Positions 1 to 7,673 of a stretch of DNA of 32,924 nt are shown here, piece by piece (position 1 is the stretch's first letter; every line of letters begins with the position of its first letter). This stretch comes from Tannerella forsythia. Lineage in GTDB: Bacteria > Bacteroidota > Bacteroidia > Bacteroidales > Tannerellaceae. Below the pieces are notes generated by a model. The model did not search any database and had not been told where the DNA came from. It saw only the letters and a program-made list of their open reading frames with translations. Both the position numbers and the translations under genes were made by a program. The stretch spans positions 1 through 32,924 of the forward strand of contig NZ_JUET01000126.1 of NCBI RefSeq assembly GCF_001006485.1, in the 5' to 3' direction.

Positions 1-1883
1 TCGAAAGTCCACTTGATGCGTAGGGTAGGCATGTTGAGCATCGACTGATTCATCTTGATGCTGAACTGTTGCGGAACCCCGATCTTGGCCGGTTTGTTCG
101 GTTGGCGCTTGATGGAGGCATTCCATTTCATATCAAGTACCCAAACGGTATCTCGGATGATGCGAGGGTCTTGATTCATCTCCAGCACATACATTCCTTT
201 TTCACGTGCACGGATAGATGGGCTCGTCCAAGTGGCGGTAGGAGTCGTATAGCCCGTATCAGGATAATGCGACCACCGATAGCTCAAAGCATAACCGCCT
301 ACCAATGTAACGGGTTGGGGGTTATCGGCACAACGCCAAAATGTATCGGGATCGAAGGCAAAACTGCCGAATCCGGAAAGATAACCATAGCCGGCCGTAC
401 TGGTGCCTACTCCGTTGAAATATCCCAAAGAAAATGTAGATGTTTCATTTTTAATCGTTACTACATGATTATCCCATGCATTATCGAGTGTCACATTGGC
501 ATATTTCCATTCACCGGCAATATGGGAGGGAATCGTTTTAGGAGTAATCACCAAACCCGCATCGGCGAATTTTTGAGCTGGGCCTCCGTCGATACTGATC
601 GTAAATGCCGTATCGCAATCTGTACGGAATACCAAAAAGATATTATTCTTACCAACAGCTCCATTCGATTGATAAAAACTGATTTGCTGCTGACTGATGG
701 AATACATGGACGGGATAATTGCGCCACCTAATTCTCCTAAGGTAGCCGAATGTTGATAGCAATAAACCGGTTCGGTAGCATCGACGAAAATATCGCTCGC
801 TTTTGCAGTAGCTGCATTATAAGGCAAAACACCCGTTAGATTCGTCATATCCACATGCCACATTTCGCCACGGTTCAATGTCGGCGAAGTAACTTGTGCA
901 GGCGTAGTACCATCCCAATAATAGACCTTAATCGTCGTATGGTCATTGATGGCAACGAAGTCTACACGATCACCTACCGTCGAGTGTCCGCGAAGTACGA
1001 CATAACGTTTTCCAACCATATCTTCCGGCACCAACTGGTCTCCTACCAAGTCAGTATTGCCGCTTTTCCGAGAAAAACTGACGGCGCTCAAACAGTCTTC
1101 CGTCTGTGTCACGGCAATCGGTTTATTTGACGAGATCATCGTTCCGGCCAATGTACCGTTGTTCTTAGTCGCAGCAATATCATTAACTGTATTTGTGGCA
1201 CCCACCGTATCTTCGCGGAGAGTAAGAGTCTCTCCCCGATTCATCGTAAAAGATGGTGTTTCTCCTACATTATAGTATGTGCCTGTTGTACCTTTCATAA
1301 TCCGCTTAGTCAATTTATCTATCTTGACAATCGTATTGTCTTCCGTTGCTACGATTTCGATTTCATCGCTACCCATGTTATATTTCGCTGACGGTCGTTG
1401 TTCAAAATACTCACCTGCATGTTGCATGAACGGGGTGATGAATTTCTTACCCAAAGCCGGTGCTCCTTTCAGTGAATAAATATCTCGTTGAACATTGTTA
1501 TTCACCATATAGTATGCCAGAATTTTCTGAGTTGATGTAATATGAATACCGTAGTTGGAAACCGTGCCGGCTTTGTAGGCAGGTGTCTCGAATAAACCTT
1601 TTGCCGGTGTTGACCCTCCACTTGCAATATCCCATTTTTTATAACCACCCGCATCAACCGTAAAAGTGGCAGAATAAGGAGGTGATCCGGCCGGTTGTCC
1701 GCCCCAATACTCAATCGTTACTTGCGCATCTATCCTCCCAGGATTTGTAAATACAAAAAACATCGGAGCGTCACCATGCGTTACCGCTACATCCGATGCG
1801 GAAAACCAGAACTCCTTATCCTGTGCATTAAGATTCGCCAACACACAAAGGCCGGCGAATAGCAAAAATAATTTTTTTCTCAT
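1..1883 (-). CDS. IgGFc-binding-domain exported protein (partial, C-terminus outside window)
   Basis: An open frame of 627 codons runs from ATG at 1883 to the left edge without a stop, so the protein is larger than seen here. It begins with a signal peptide: MRKK, a hydrophobic stretch to about residue 18, then a likely cut after LANLNA or NAQ. The mature part starts DKEFWF and contains GIHITS (about residue 110) and SDEIEIVATEDNT (about residue 180), which are hallmarks of the IgGFc-binding N-terminal domain family (known from human FCGBP and many Bacteroidota surface proteins). Near the left edge the sequence (FWRCADNP, YRWSHYPDTG) resembles the Ig-like repeats of large adhesins. A surface or secreted binding protein is inferred. 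A C-terminal sorting domain such as the type IX signal would lie outside the window. Codon use is AT-richer than in the ribosomal operon. The family call is fairly sure, the ligand unknown. Confidence 0.8.
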   Translation of the reverse strand, partial: MRKKLFLLFAGLCVLANLNAQDKEFWFSASDVAVTHGDAPMFFVFTNPGRIDAQVTIEYWGGQPAGSPPYSATFTVDAGGYKKWDIASGGSTPAKGLFETPAYKAGTVSNYGIHITSTQKILAYYMVNNNVQRDIYSLKGAPALGKKFITPFMQHAGEYFEQRPSAKYNMGSDEIEIVATEDNTIVKIDKLTKRIMKGTTGTYYNVGETPSFTMNRGETLTLREDTVGATNTVNDIAATKNNGTLAGTMISSNKPIAVTQTEDCLSAVSFSRKSGNTDLVGDQLVPEDMVGKRYVVLRGHSTVGDRVDFVAINDHTTIKVYYWDGTTPAQVTSPTLNRGEMWHVDMTNLTGVLPYNAATAKASDIFVDATEPVYCYQHSATLGELGGAIIPSMYSISQQQISFYQSNGAVGKNNIFLVFRTDCDTAFTISIDGGPAQKFADAGLVITPKTIPSHIAGEWKYANVTLDNAWDNHVVTIKNETSTFSLGYFNGVGTSTAGYGYLSGFGSFAFDPDTFWRCADNPQPVTLVGGYALSYRWSHYPDTGYTTPTATWTSPSIRAREKGMYVLEMNQDPRIIRDTVWVLDMKWNASIKRQPNKPAKIGVPQQFSIKMNQSMLNMPTLRIKWTF

Positions 1884-1983
1884 AAATATTCTTTATTATT
1901 ATTATTATTTCGGATTTTAAATCATGACGTTTTATTTCTCTTTTGTTTGAAATCAGCATTGAATACCAAACTATTTGACACCG

Positions 1984-2014
1984 CAAAGGTAAAAAAAATG
2001 TTTGGACAAACAAA
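1984..2014 (-). promoter_or_regulatory. Promoter of the IgGFc-domain gene
   Basis: Read on the minus strand, TTTG (2014-2011) is followed after 19 nt by TACCTTTG (1991-1984). This is a full match to the Bacteroidota -33/-7 consensus TTTG / TAnnTTTG. The start codon at 1883 lies about 100 nt downstream, so the mRNA has a leader of roughly 90 nt. Confidence 0.75.
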
Positions 2015-2208
2015 AAATCACTTTTTCTCATCCATAATTCGACATGTAAAATTCTAAAACAGGGTATTAAAGCATTCAAACTATTGTTATCGATACGAAT
2101 TAAAAGCGTCTTACTTGAACAAAAACGATCGACTACGCAAGAAATCCTCCCAATACCCAGAGGAAGGAGCAACTTTTAGAAATGCGTACGCACAGCAGCA
2201 TGCACATA

Positions 2209-2240
2209 AAAAGCCCCCATCCGTCACAGAGGGGGCTTTT
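2209..2240 (-). terminator. Rho-independent terminator of the EF-G-like gene
   Basis: A perfect 10-bp inverted repeat, AAAAGCCCCC (2209-2218) and GGGGGCTTTT (2231-2240), encloses a 12-nt loop. On the minus strand the stem runs into TTTTTA. It lies 45 nt past the stop codon of the EF-G-like gene. The symmetrical A and T runs mean it could act in both directions. Confidence 0.85.
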
Positions 2241-2285
2241 CTTTAATACATTTAAACAAAAAACAAAAGCAACTATGATTCGTTG

Positions 2286-4442
2286 TTATTCATCTTCTTG
2301 TGTTGTCTCATACTCTTTCAGCAATTTCTCCTGTACTTCAGACGGTACAAGTTCATAGCCGGCAAACTTCATGGTGAAAGAAGCCCTCCCTCCGGTGATT
2401 GAACTGAGGGAGGTCGAGTAGCTCGCCATTTCTTTCAATGGTACCTTAGCCATGAGTTTTTCATATCCTTTCTCGCTGTTCATGCCCATAATCAGCGCAC
2501 GACGTCCCTGCAGGTCGCTCATCACATCGCCCATATAATCGCCCGGTACAAATACTTCCACATCGTAGATGGGTTCCAAAATCTTCGGACCGGCATCTTT
2601 AAACGCCGTACTGAATGCGTTACGCCCTGCGAGCATGAACGATATTTCATTACTGTCTACCGGATGCATTTTCCCGTCATAAACACAAACCCGCACGTCA
2701 CGCGCATACGATCCGGTTAGGGGGCCCTGTTCCATGCGTCCCATGATACCTTTCAGAATGGCAGGAAGAAAACGGGCGTCAATGGCACCTCCGACGATGC
2801 AGTTCACAAATACCAGCTTGCCGCCCCATTCAAGGTCATAAACCTGCGTATCCCGTACATTCATGCGGTATTCCTGTCCGCCGAAGCGATAAATTGCAGG
2901 CGCCGGCATGCCTTCATAGTACGGTTCGATGATTAAGTGTACTTCACCGAACTGTCCTGCTCCGCCCGACTGTTTTTTGTGCCGGTAGTCGGCGCGTGCT
3001 GCCTTTGTAATCGTTTCACGATAAGGTATTTTAGGTTCAATATATTCGACAGCCAGCTTGTCATTATTCTCAATGCGCCATTTAAGTGTGCGCAGATGGA
3101 ATTCTCCCTGGCCTGAAATAATCGTTTGCTTCAACTCTTTCGACAATTCAACGAGCCATGTCGGGTCTTCTTCGTGCATCCGAGCCAGGATTTCACTCAG
3201 TTTTTCCGCATCCGCTTCGTTCGCCGGTTTAATGGCACGGCGGTATTTGGGTTCCGGATATTTAATAAAGTCAAACCGATACTCACAGCCTTTCCCGTTA
3301 AGGGTATTACCGCGACGTACATCTTTCAATTTTACGGTTGTGCCAATATCGCCGGCTTCCATCTCCATTACTTCGTTACGCATCTGTCCGTCTACGACAA
3401 AGAGCTGAGCAATACGCTCTTTCGATCCGCGATCGGCATTGGTGAGATCATCTCCGACCTTCACTTTTCCCGAAACGACTTTGAAATACGATACCTGTCC
3501 GATGTGTGGTTCTACCGTCGTCTTAAAAAAGAAGAGGCTTGTTGGACCCGATGTGCTCGGAGTGACTTCAACGCCTTCCGTCGTTACGAGGCGCGGCATC
3601 TTATCCGTGCACGGCACCACATTGCCCAGAAATTCCAATGTCCGACGTACGCACATGTCCTTTCCGGCACATACGCAGAAGATCGGGAACATGCCTCGCG
3701 AGACAAGCCCTGCGCGAATACCCGCGCGCATATCATCCTCCGAAAGCGTTCCTTCTTCAAAGAATTTCTCCATCAGGGAGTCGTCGTGCTCTGCCGCGGC
3801 TTCGACGAGAATTTTATGCAATTCTGTAGCCTTTTCCGCTTCCTCGGCCGGAATCTCCAATACTTCAGGTACGCCTCCTTCAGGCTTCCAACGATACATT
3901 TTCATCTTCAGCACATCGACCACCGCATTAAATGCAGCTCCACATTGTACCGGATACTGTATCTGAACAGCTTTTGTTCCATAGTTTTCTTTCAGTTGTG
4001 CGACCGTATTATCAAAGTCCGCCTTGTCATTATCCAACTGATTGACCACAAAAATCACAGGCTTATGAAATTCTTCCGTATAACGGAACTGGTTGACCGT
4101 ACCTACCTCTACCCCGTATTGTGCATTGATGACCATCAAGGCTGTATCTGTCACGTTCAGAGCTGATACGGCCCCGCCGATGAAGTCGTCAGCCCCCGGA
4201 CAATCGATAAAGTTCAATTTCAAGCCGTTCCATTCCACACTGAAAACGGTTGAAAAGACAGAGTACCCATAGTCTTTCTCTACCGGAAAATAATCACACA
4301 CCGTATTGCCGGCCTCCACTGTGCCGCGGCGTTTTATAACCCCACCCTCGTAAAGCATCGCTTCAGCGAGAGTGGTTTTCCCCGAACCGGAACTTCCCAA
4401 AATGGAGATGTTCTTGATTTCATTTGTTTGATAAACTTTCAT
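2286..4442 (-). CDS. EF-G-like translation factor (EF-G2 type) with degenerate GTPase motifs
   Basis: 718 residues, full EF-G length, with all five domains recognisable. Domain IV keeps its tip (HPVDSN) and domain V is intact (DLQGRRALIMGM). The G domain is altered. The P-loop is GSSGSGKT (residues 16-23) instead of AHIDAGKT. Switch I is YGYSV (58-62) in place of RGITI. The G3 box is DCPGA (80-84), so the catalytic His after PG is Ala. The G4 box is NQLD (134-137) instead of NKMD. The true fusA in this window has the canonical form at each site. Bacteroides thetaiotaomicron has a starvation-induced paralog, EF-G2, reported to support translation without GTPase activity; this gene probably belongs to that type, which is inference. 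It is monocistronic, divergent from hemW, with only a weak -7-like element near 4513-4519. Stress or carbon-limitation regulation cannot be read from the sequence. Confidence 0.9.
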   Translation of the reverse strand: MKVYQTNEIKNISILGSSGSGKTTLAEAMLYEGGVIKRRGTVEAGNTVCDYFPVEKDYGYSVFSTVFSVEWNGLKLNFIDCPGADDFIGGAVSALNVTDTALMVINAQYGVEVGTVNQFRYTEEFHKPVIFVVNQLDNDKADFDNTVAQLKENYGTKAVQIQYPVQCGAAFNAVVDVLKMKMYRWKPEGGVPEVLEIPAEEAEKATELHKILVEAAAEHDDSLMEKFFEEGTLSEDDMRAGIRAGLVSRGMFPIFCVCAGKDMCVRRTLEFLGNVVPCTDKMPRLVTTEGVEVTPSTSGPTSLFFFKTTVEPHIGQVSYFKVVSGKVKVGDDLTNADRGSKERIAQLFVVDGQMRNEVMEMEAGDIGTTVKLKDVRRGNTLNGKGCEYRFDFIKYPEPKYRRAIKPANEADAEKLSEILARMHEEDPTWLVELSKELKQTIISGQGEFHLRTLKWRIENNDKLAVEYIEPKIPYRETITKAARADYRHKKQSGGAGQFGEVHLIIEPYYEGMPAPAIYRFGGQEYRMNVRDTQVYDLEWGGKLVFVNCIVGGAIDARFLPAILKGIMGRMEQGPLTGSYARDVRVCVYDGKMHPVDSNEISFMLAGRNAFSTAFKDAGPKILEPIYDVEVFVPGDYMGDVMSDLQGRRALIMGMNSEKGYEKLMAKVPLKEMASYSTSLSSITGGRASFTMKFAGYELVPSEVQEKLLKEYETTQEDE

Positions 4443-4586
4443 ATTATTGTTCTTTTAATAATTGACGCAAGATAATTTAGAAATGACTTTCCCGTCTGTT
4501 TTTAAATGGTCGCAAAATAGACATTGTTCCCGAACCTGCCGGCAAAAAAAACCATGTTTAAAAACATTATTCTGCAACACAAACCT

Positions 4587-4614
4587 TTTGTTTTCCTGAA
4601 AAACAGTATCTTTA
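4587..4614 (+). promoter_or_regulatory. Probable hemW promoter
   Basis: TATCTTTA (4607-4614) resembles the -7 element TAnnTTTG, with TTTG at 4587-4590 upstream (16-nt spacer, shorter than usual). It lies 23 nt before the ATG at 4638, which argues for that start over the in-frame ATG at 4524. Confidence 0.5.
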
Positions 4615-4637
4615 CACACTTTTTATCCATAAACGGA

Positions 4638-5762
4638 ATGGCTGGAATTTATATTCATGTCCCTTTTTGCGCCCAACGATGTGCTTACTGCGATTTTTAC
4701 TCGCAGACGAATCATACGTATAAAGACACTTATGTCGAATCCGTTGTGCGTGAGCTGGGAGAGAGAGCCGGCTATGTACGGGGGGAATCGATCGAAACGA
4801 TTTATTTCGGGGGAGGTACGCCTTCTCGATTGGCGGCCGATGATTTTGCACGTATTTTCAACGCTATCGAGTTCCATTTCGATCTGTCCACATGTCGTGA
4901 AGTGACTTTTGAGGCCAATCCTGACGATCTGACCGAAGCGTATCTGAGGTCGATTCGTATGTTACCGTTTAACCGCATCAGCCTCGGTGTGCAGAGTTTT
5001 AGTAACAGCGACTTATGTCAATTGAATCGTCGGCATGATCGCCAGAAGGCCATTGACACCGTACACCGTTGCCGGAAGACAGGACTGACAAATATCAGTA
5101 TTGATCTTATGTATGGTTTGCCCGGGCAAACCACCGAGGCATGGGAATTGAACCTTGAAGAGGCGTTCGGGCTGGGTGTTCCTCATTTCTCCGCCTATCA
5201 TCTCAGCTATGAAGAAGGTACTCCCTTGTACCGAGCCATGAAAAAAGGCGCTGTTTGTCCGGTCGATGAAGATACGAGTGCACTTCTATACTCCATACTG
5301 ACGGAAAAAGCGAAAGAGGCAGGATATGTACATTATGAAATTTCCAACTTTTGTTTTCCTGGCTGTTTTTCCAAACATAACACATCGTATTGGATGGGTA
5401 AAAAATATCTGGGCGTAGGACCTTCTGCCCATTCATACGACGGTTCTTCCCGGCAATGGAATGTAGCCTCTTTGCCTCAGTATTGCAACGCATTGTTACA
5501 CAATCGATCTTATTTCGAGCAGGAATTTCCAACGGTACCCATGCGTTATAACGAATATGTCATGACAGCCTTGCGTACCATGTGGGGAGTTGAGATATCC
5601 TGCTTGCAAGACGCATTCGGAAAGGATTATGTACGCTATTTTGATGAGCGGGCGCAACCTTATCTTCAATGCGGAAAACTCCAACAAACCGGAAACACCA
5701 TACGTATTCCCGAAGAGACGTTTTTTACTTCCGACGGAATCATATGCGATCTGATGATTTAA
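4638..5762 (+). CDS. hemW: Heme chaperone HemW (radical SAM, HemN-like)
   Basis: 374 residues. The start MAGIYIHVPFC is chosen because family members begin this way; an in-frame ATG at 4524 would add 38 unrelated residues and lie upstream of the probable promoter. The radical SAM cluster motif CAQRCAYC (Cys 11, 15, 18) is followed by DF, so the fourth cysteine of true HemN (CxxxCxxCxC) is absent, which points to HemW. GGGTPS follows near residue 60, and HYEISNF with the HN..YW motif near residue 240 is typical of the family. HemW binds heme and a 4Fe-4S cluster and is thought to deliver heme to cytosolic-side acceptors such as respiratory enzymes; it should not be read as coproporphyrinogen oxidase. 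It is transcribed alone and divergently from the EF-G-like gene. Confidence 0.88.
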   Translation: MAGIYIHVPFCAQRCAYCDFYSQTNHTYKDTYVESVVRELGERAGYVRGESIETIYFGGGTPSRLAADDFARIFNAIEFHFDLSTCREVTFEANPDDLTEAYLRSIRMLPFNRISLGVQSFSNSDLCQLNRRHDRQKAIDTVHRCRKTGLTNISIDLMYGLPGQTTEAWELNLEEAFGLGVPHFSAYHLSYEEGTPLYRAMKKGAVCPVDEDTSALLYSILTEKAKEAGYVHYEISNFCFPGCFSKHNTSYWMGKKYLGVGPSAHSYDGSSRQWNVASLPQYCNALLHNRSYFEQEFPTVPMRYNEYVMTALRTMWGVEISCLQDAFGKDYVRYFDERAQPYLQCGKLQQTGNTIRIPEETFFTSDGIICDLMI

Positions 5763-5842
5763 AAAACGAAGAAAAGCATCCGATTCGGTTAGAAAAACGA
5801 TTTTTTTTTGCCTTTATTGTCATTTTTCTTAAAAAAGCATGG

Positions 5843-5869
5843 TTGTTACAAAAAGATTACATACCTTTG
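5843..5869 (+). promoter_or_regulatory. Promoter of the zeta-type kinase gene
   Basis: TACCTTTG (5862-5869) is an exact TAnnTTTG -7 element; TTG at 5843-5845 is the likely -33 element (16-nt spacer). The GTG start codon follows 22 nt later, so the mRNA leader is very short. Confidence 0.65.
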
Positions 5870-5891
5870 CCTCAAGTAACCATTAAAAGTT

Positions 5892-6467
5892 GTGCCGTAC
5901 TTATATATCATATCCGGATGTAATGGGGCAGGAAAAACAACGGCTTCATATACCATCTTGCCGGAAATGCTGGGCTGTAAGGAGTTTGTCAATTCCGATG
6001 AAATCGCGAAAGGACTATCTCCTTTCAACGCCGACAGTATTGCCGTCGCCGTAGAAGCGAGCAGGATTATGTATAAGAGGATCAGGGAATTGATATCGGC
6101 TAACAAGACTTTTGCATTAGAGACGACATTGGCCAGTCGTTCGATTGCCAGACTGTTGCAAAATGCACAGGAGAAAGGATATTATGTGACTTTGCTTTAT
6201 TTCTGGCTGAACACGCCTGATTTGGCAGTGGAGCGGGTACGCAACCGGGTCATGGCAGGAGGGCATAATGTGACAGAAAGCACGGTGCGAAGGCGCTACG
6301 TGGCTGGTATTCAGAATCTTTTTCAGTTATATATCCCGATCTGCGATTATTGGATGATTACCGACAATTCGTTATCTCCCATGGAAGTCATTGCAAAAGG
6401 CTTTAAAAATGGAAAGAAAGAAATTTACAATACTGTTGTTTATAATAAATTAGAAACGTATGAATGA
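5892..6467 (+). CDS. Zeta-toxin-family P-loop kinase
   Basis: 191 residues from a GTG start, chosen because it comes directly after the promoter and the protein then opens MPYLYIISG just before the P-loop. Walker A is GCNGAGKT (residues 9-16). NSDEIA (34-39) places the Asp expected in the zeta/UNAG-kinase active site, and FALETTLASR (74-83) is the conserved substrate-side motif ETTL. Several arginines in VERVRNRV and RRRY (about 113-137) could supply the lid. Zeta toxins of known function phosphorylate UDP-N-acetylglucosamine and block wall synthesis, but short chromosomal members such as this one are mostly uncharacterised and may use another substrate. The last 8 nt overlap a 51-residue gene, so the two are probably translationally coupled. 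Family call firm; toxin role inferred. Confidence 0.82.
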   Translation: MPYLYIISGCNGAGKTTASYTILPEMLGCKEFVNSDEIAKGLSPFNADSIAVAVEASRIMYKRIRELISANKTFALETTLASRSIARLLQNAQEKGYYVTLLYFWLNTPDLAVERVRNRVMAGGHNVTESTVRRRYVAGIQNLFQLYIPICDYWMITDNSLSPMEVIAKGFKNGKKEIYNTVVYNKLETYE

Positions 6468-6615
6468 ACGAGAGTTGAGCAAATTTGAAGAAAACGTCGT
6501 AAAAGGAGCCAGTTTGGCATTTCAACGTTTAGTCAAGAAGAGAAAAGAGGAAAACGGAGAATTGGTTTTTGCTCGCAACGGTCAGATATTTCGTGTGAAA
6601 GCCGTTGATTTGTAA
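6460..6615 (+). CDS. Small (51 aa) partner of the zeta-type kinase, possible antitoxin
   Basis: ATG at 6460 lies inside the 3' end of the kinase gene (8-nt overlap) and the frame runs to TAA at 6613-6615. The product is charged. It starts with a helix-prone stretch (MNERELSKFEENV), then a segment with the basic cluster RLVKKRKEEN (about residues 23-32), and ends in a hydrophobic/polar alternation ending FRVKAVDL that could be a short beta pair. There is no signal peptide or membrane segment. No family is recognised from memory. Overlap with a zeta-type kinase gene suggests a cognate antidote or regulator, although in the classical epsilon-zeta pair the antidote gene comes first. Its coding status rests on the overlap and on codon use resembling its neighbour. 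Confidence 0.6.
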   Translation: MNERELSKFEENVVKGASLAFQRLVKKRKEENGELVFARNGQIFRVKAVDL

Positions 6616-6760
6616 GACGACTGTCCCTTTTTCTCTTTGAAAGGGAGAAGAAAGGTCCGCCATCTCAATAATCAACAAAAGACTATTTATATACATTGTA
6701 TCCTATATACCGCGTGACGTAACGAATACATTTTTTATTCTTTCTTATCGCTTTGATTGT

Positions 6761-6796
6761 CGCAAAACGATGTAGCCCTCCCCCATCGTCTTTGCG
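6761..6796. other. Strong 12-bp hairpin, possible terminator of the kinase unit
   Basis: CGCAAAACGATG (6761-6772) pairs with CATCGT-C-TTTGCG (6784-6796), with only one bulged C, around an 11-nt loop. On the plus strand it is followed by TGTTTGCTTTTATCC, a broken U-tract, so termination is possible but not textbook. The nearest upstream stop codon is 146 nt away. Confidence 0.5.
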
Positions 6797-6867
6797 TGTT
6801 TGCTTTTATCCCTGTACTAAAGAATGTATAATATAATTCCCCGCGCCGAAGCCATACGACACCCCGC

Positions 6868-6898
6868 TTGGGTTTTAGCAATTAAAATCATACCTTTG
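6868..6898 (+). promoter_or_regulatory. Promoter of mlaE-mlaF
   Basis: TTG (6868-6870), then 20 nt, then TACCTTTG (6891-6898), an exact Bacteroidota -7 element. The ATG of mlaE follows 31 nt downstream. Confidence 0.72.
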
Positions 6899-6929
6899 CA
6901 CCGCGAACAAAAAACAGAACATAAAGCGC

Positions 6930-7673
6930 ATGATCAAAGCATTGCAGCAATTGGGCGAGTATGTCTTGCTGATGAATAAAGTGTTCACCATCCCGACACG
7001 ATGGAGCATGTTCTTTAAGCAATTGATGCGTGAAATCTATAAGCTCGGCGTCGATTCGATCTGGATCGTCGTCATCATCTCCGTCTTTATCGGGACGGTT
7101 ATCGCCATACAGATCTCGCTGAACATCACTTCGCCACTAATCCCTAAATTTACCATCGGATATACGACGCGCGAAATCATCCTGCTTGAATTTTCGTCGT
7201 CGATCATGTGTTTGATTCTGGCCGGGAAGGTAGGCAGTAACATCGCTTCCGAAATCGGAACCATGCGGGTGACCGAACAAATCGATGCCATGGAAATTAT
7301 GGGTATCAATTCGGCCAACTTCCTGATCATGCCAAAAATCACGGGGATGATGCTCTTTATCCCCGTACTCGTGATATTCAGCATGACGACCGGTATCTTC
7401 GGTGGTATGTTCGCCAGCTATATCGTAGATGGGATGACCCCCTCATCGTTCGAGTTCGGGTTACAATATTTCTTCAACCCGTTCTACATCACCTATTCAA
7501 TGATCAAGTCGGTCTTCTATGCTTTCATCATCTCCTCAGTCGCCTCCTTTTTCGGCTATAACCTGAAAGGCGGCTCGCTCGAAGTCGGTAAAGCCAGTAC
7601 GAATGCCATCGTCATCAGCAGCATCCTGATCCTGCTGGCCGACGTAGTCTTAACCCAAATCATGCTTACCTGA
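6930..7673 (+). CDS. mlaE: MlaE-type ABC transporter permease (phospholipid/MCE transport)
   Basis: 247 residues. An N-terminal amphipathic part is followed by about five to six hydrophobic segments (around residues 45-65, 85-105, 140-170, 190-210, 225-245). The family signature EIGTMRVTEQIDAMEIMG lies near residue 110, and GGSLEVGKASTNAIV near the end is also typical. MlaE is the inner-membrane permease of the MCE-type transporter that moves phospholipids between inner and outer membrane. Its stop codon TGA shares one base with the ATG of the ATPase gene (TGATG), so the two are coupled. The family assignment is firm; the direction of lipid transport is not shown by sequence. Confidence 0.9.
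   Translation: MIKALQQLGEYVLLMNKVFTIPTRWSMFFKQLMREIYKLGVDSIWIVVIISVFIGTVIAIQISLNITSPLIPKFTIGYTTREIILLEFSSSIMCLILAGKVGSNIASEIGTMRVTEQIDAMEIMGINSANFLIMPKITGMMLFIPVLVIFSMTTGIFGGMFASYIVDGMTPSSFEFGLQYFFNPFYITYSMIKSVFYAFIISSVASFFGYNLKGGSLEVGKASTNAIVISSILILLADVVLTQIMLT

Larger units (their letters stand above)
1884..2285. other. 402-nt intergenic region
   Basis: Holds the leader and promoter of the IgGFc-domain gene (1884-2014) and the terminator of the EF-G-like gene (2209-2240). Nothing further is recognised between 2015 and 2208; the open frames there look like chance reading frames. Confidence 0.6.
6616..6929. other. 314-nt intergenic region
   Basis: Contains a strong hairpin (6761-6796) and the mlaE promoter (6868-6898). 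A weaker 6-bp inverted repeat CCCTTT/AAAGGG sits at 6625-6645 just after the small gene. No further coding sequence is seen. Confidence 0.6.

Noticed and set aside
69-731. A 220-codon open frame on the plus strand at the left end
   Set aside because: Antisense to the partial IgGFc-domain gene, which has a signal peptide, consensus promoter and family motifs.
3126-4166. A 346-codon open frame on the plus strand
   Set aside because: Antisense to the EF-G-like gene; biased composition and no recognisable motif.
4513-4519. Promoter of the EF-G-like gene (TATTTTG on the minus strand)
   Set aside because: One base short of TAnnTTTG and no TTTG at the usual spacing; too weak to list as a feature.
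4524-4637. Upstream start of hemW
   Set aside because: The extra residues are unlike HemW and the start would lie upstream of the probable -7 element at 4607-4614.
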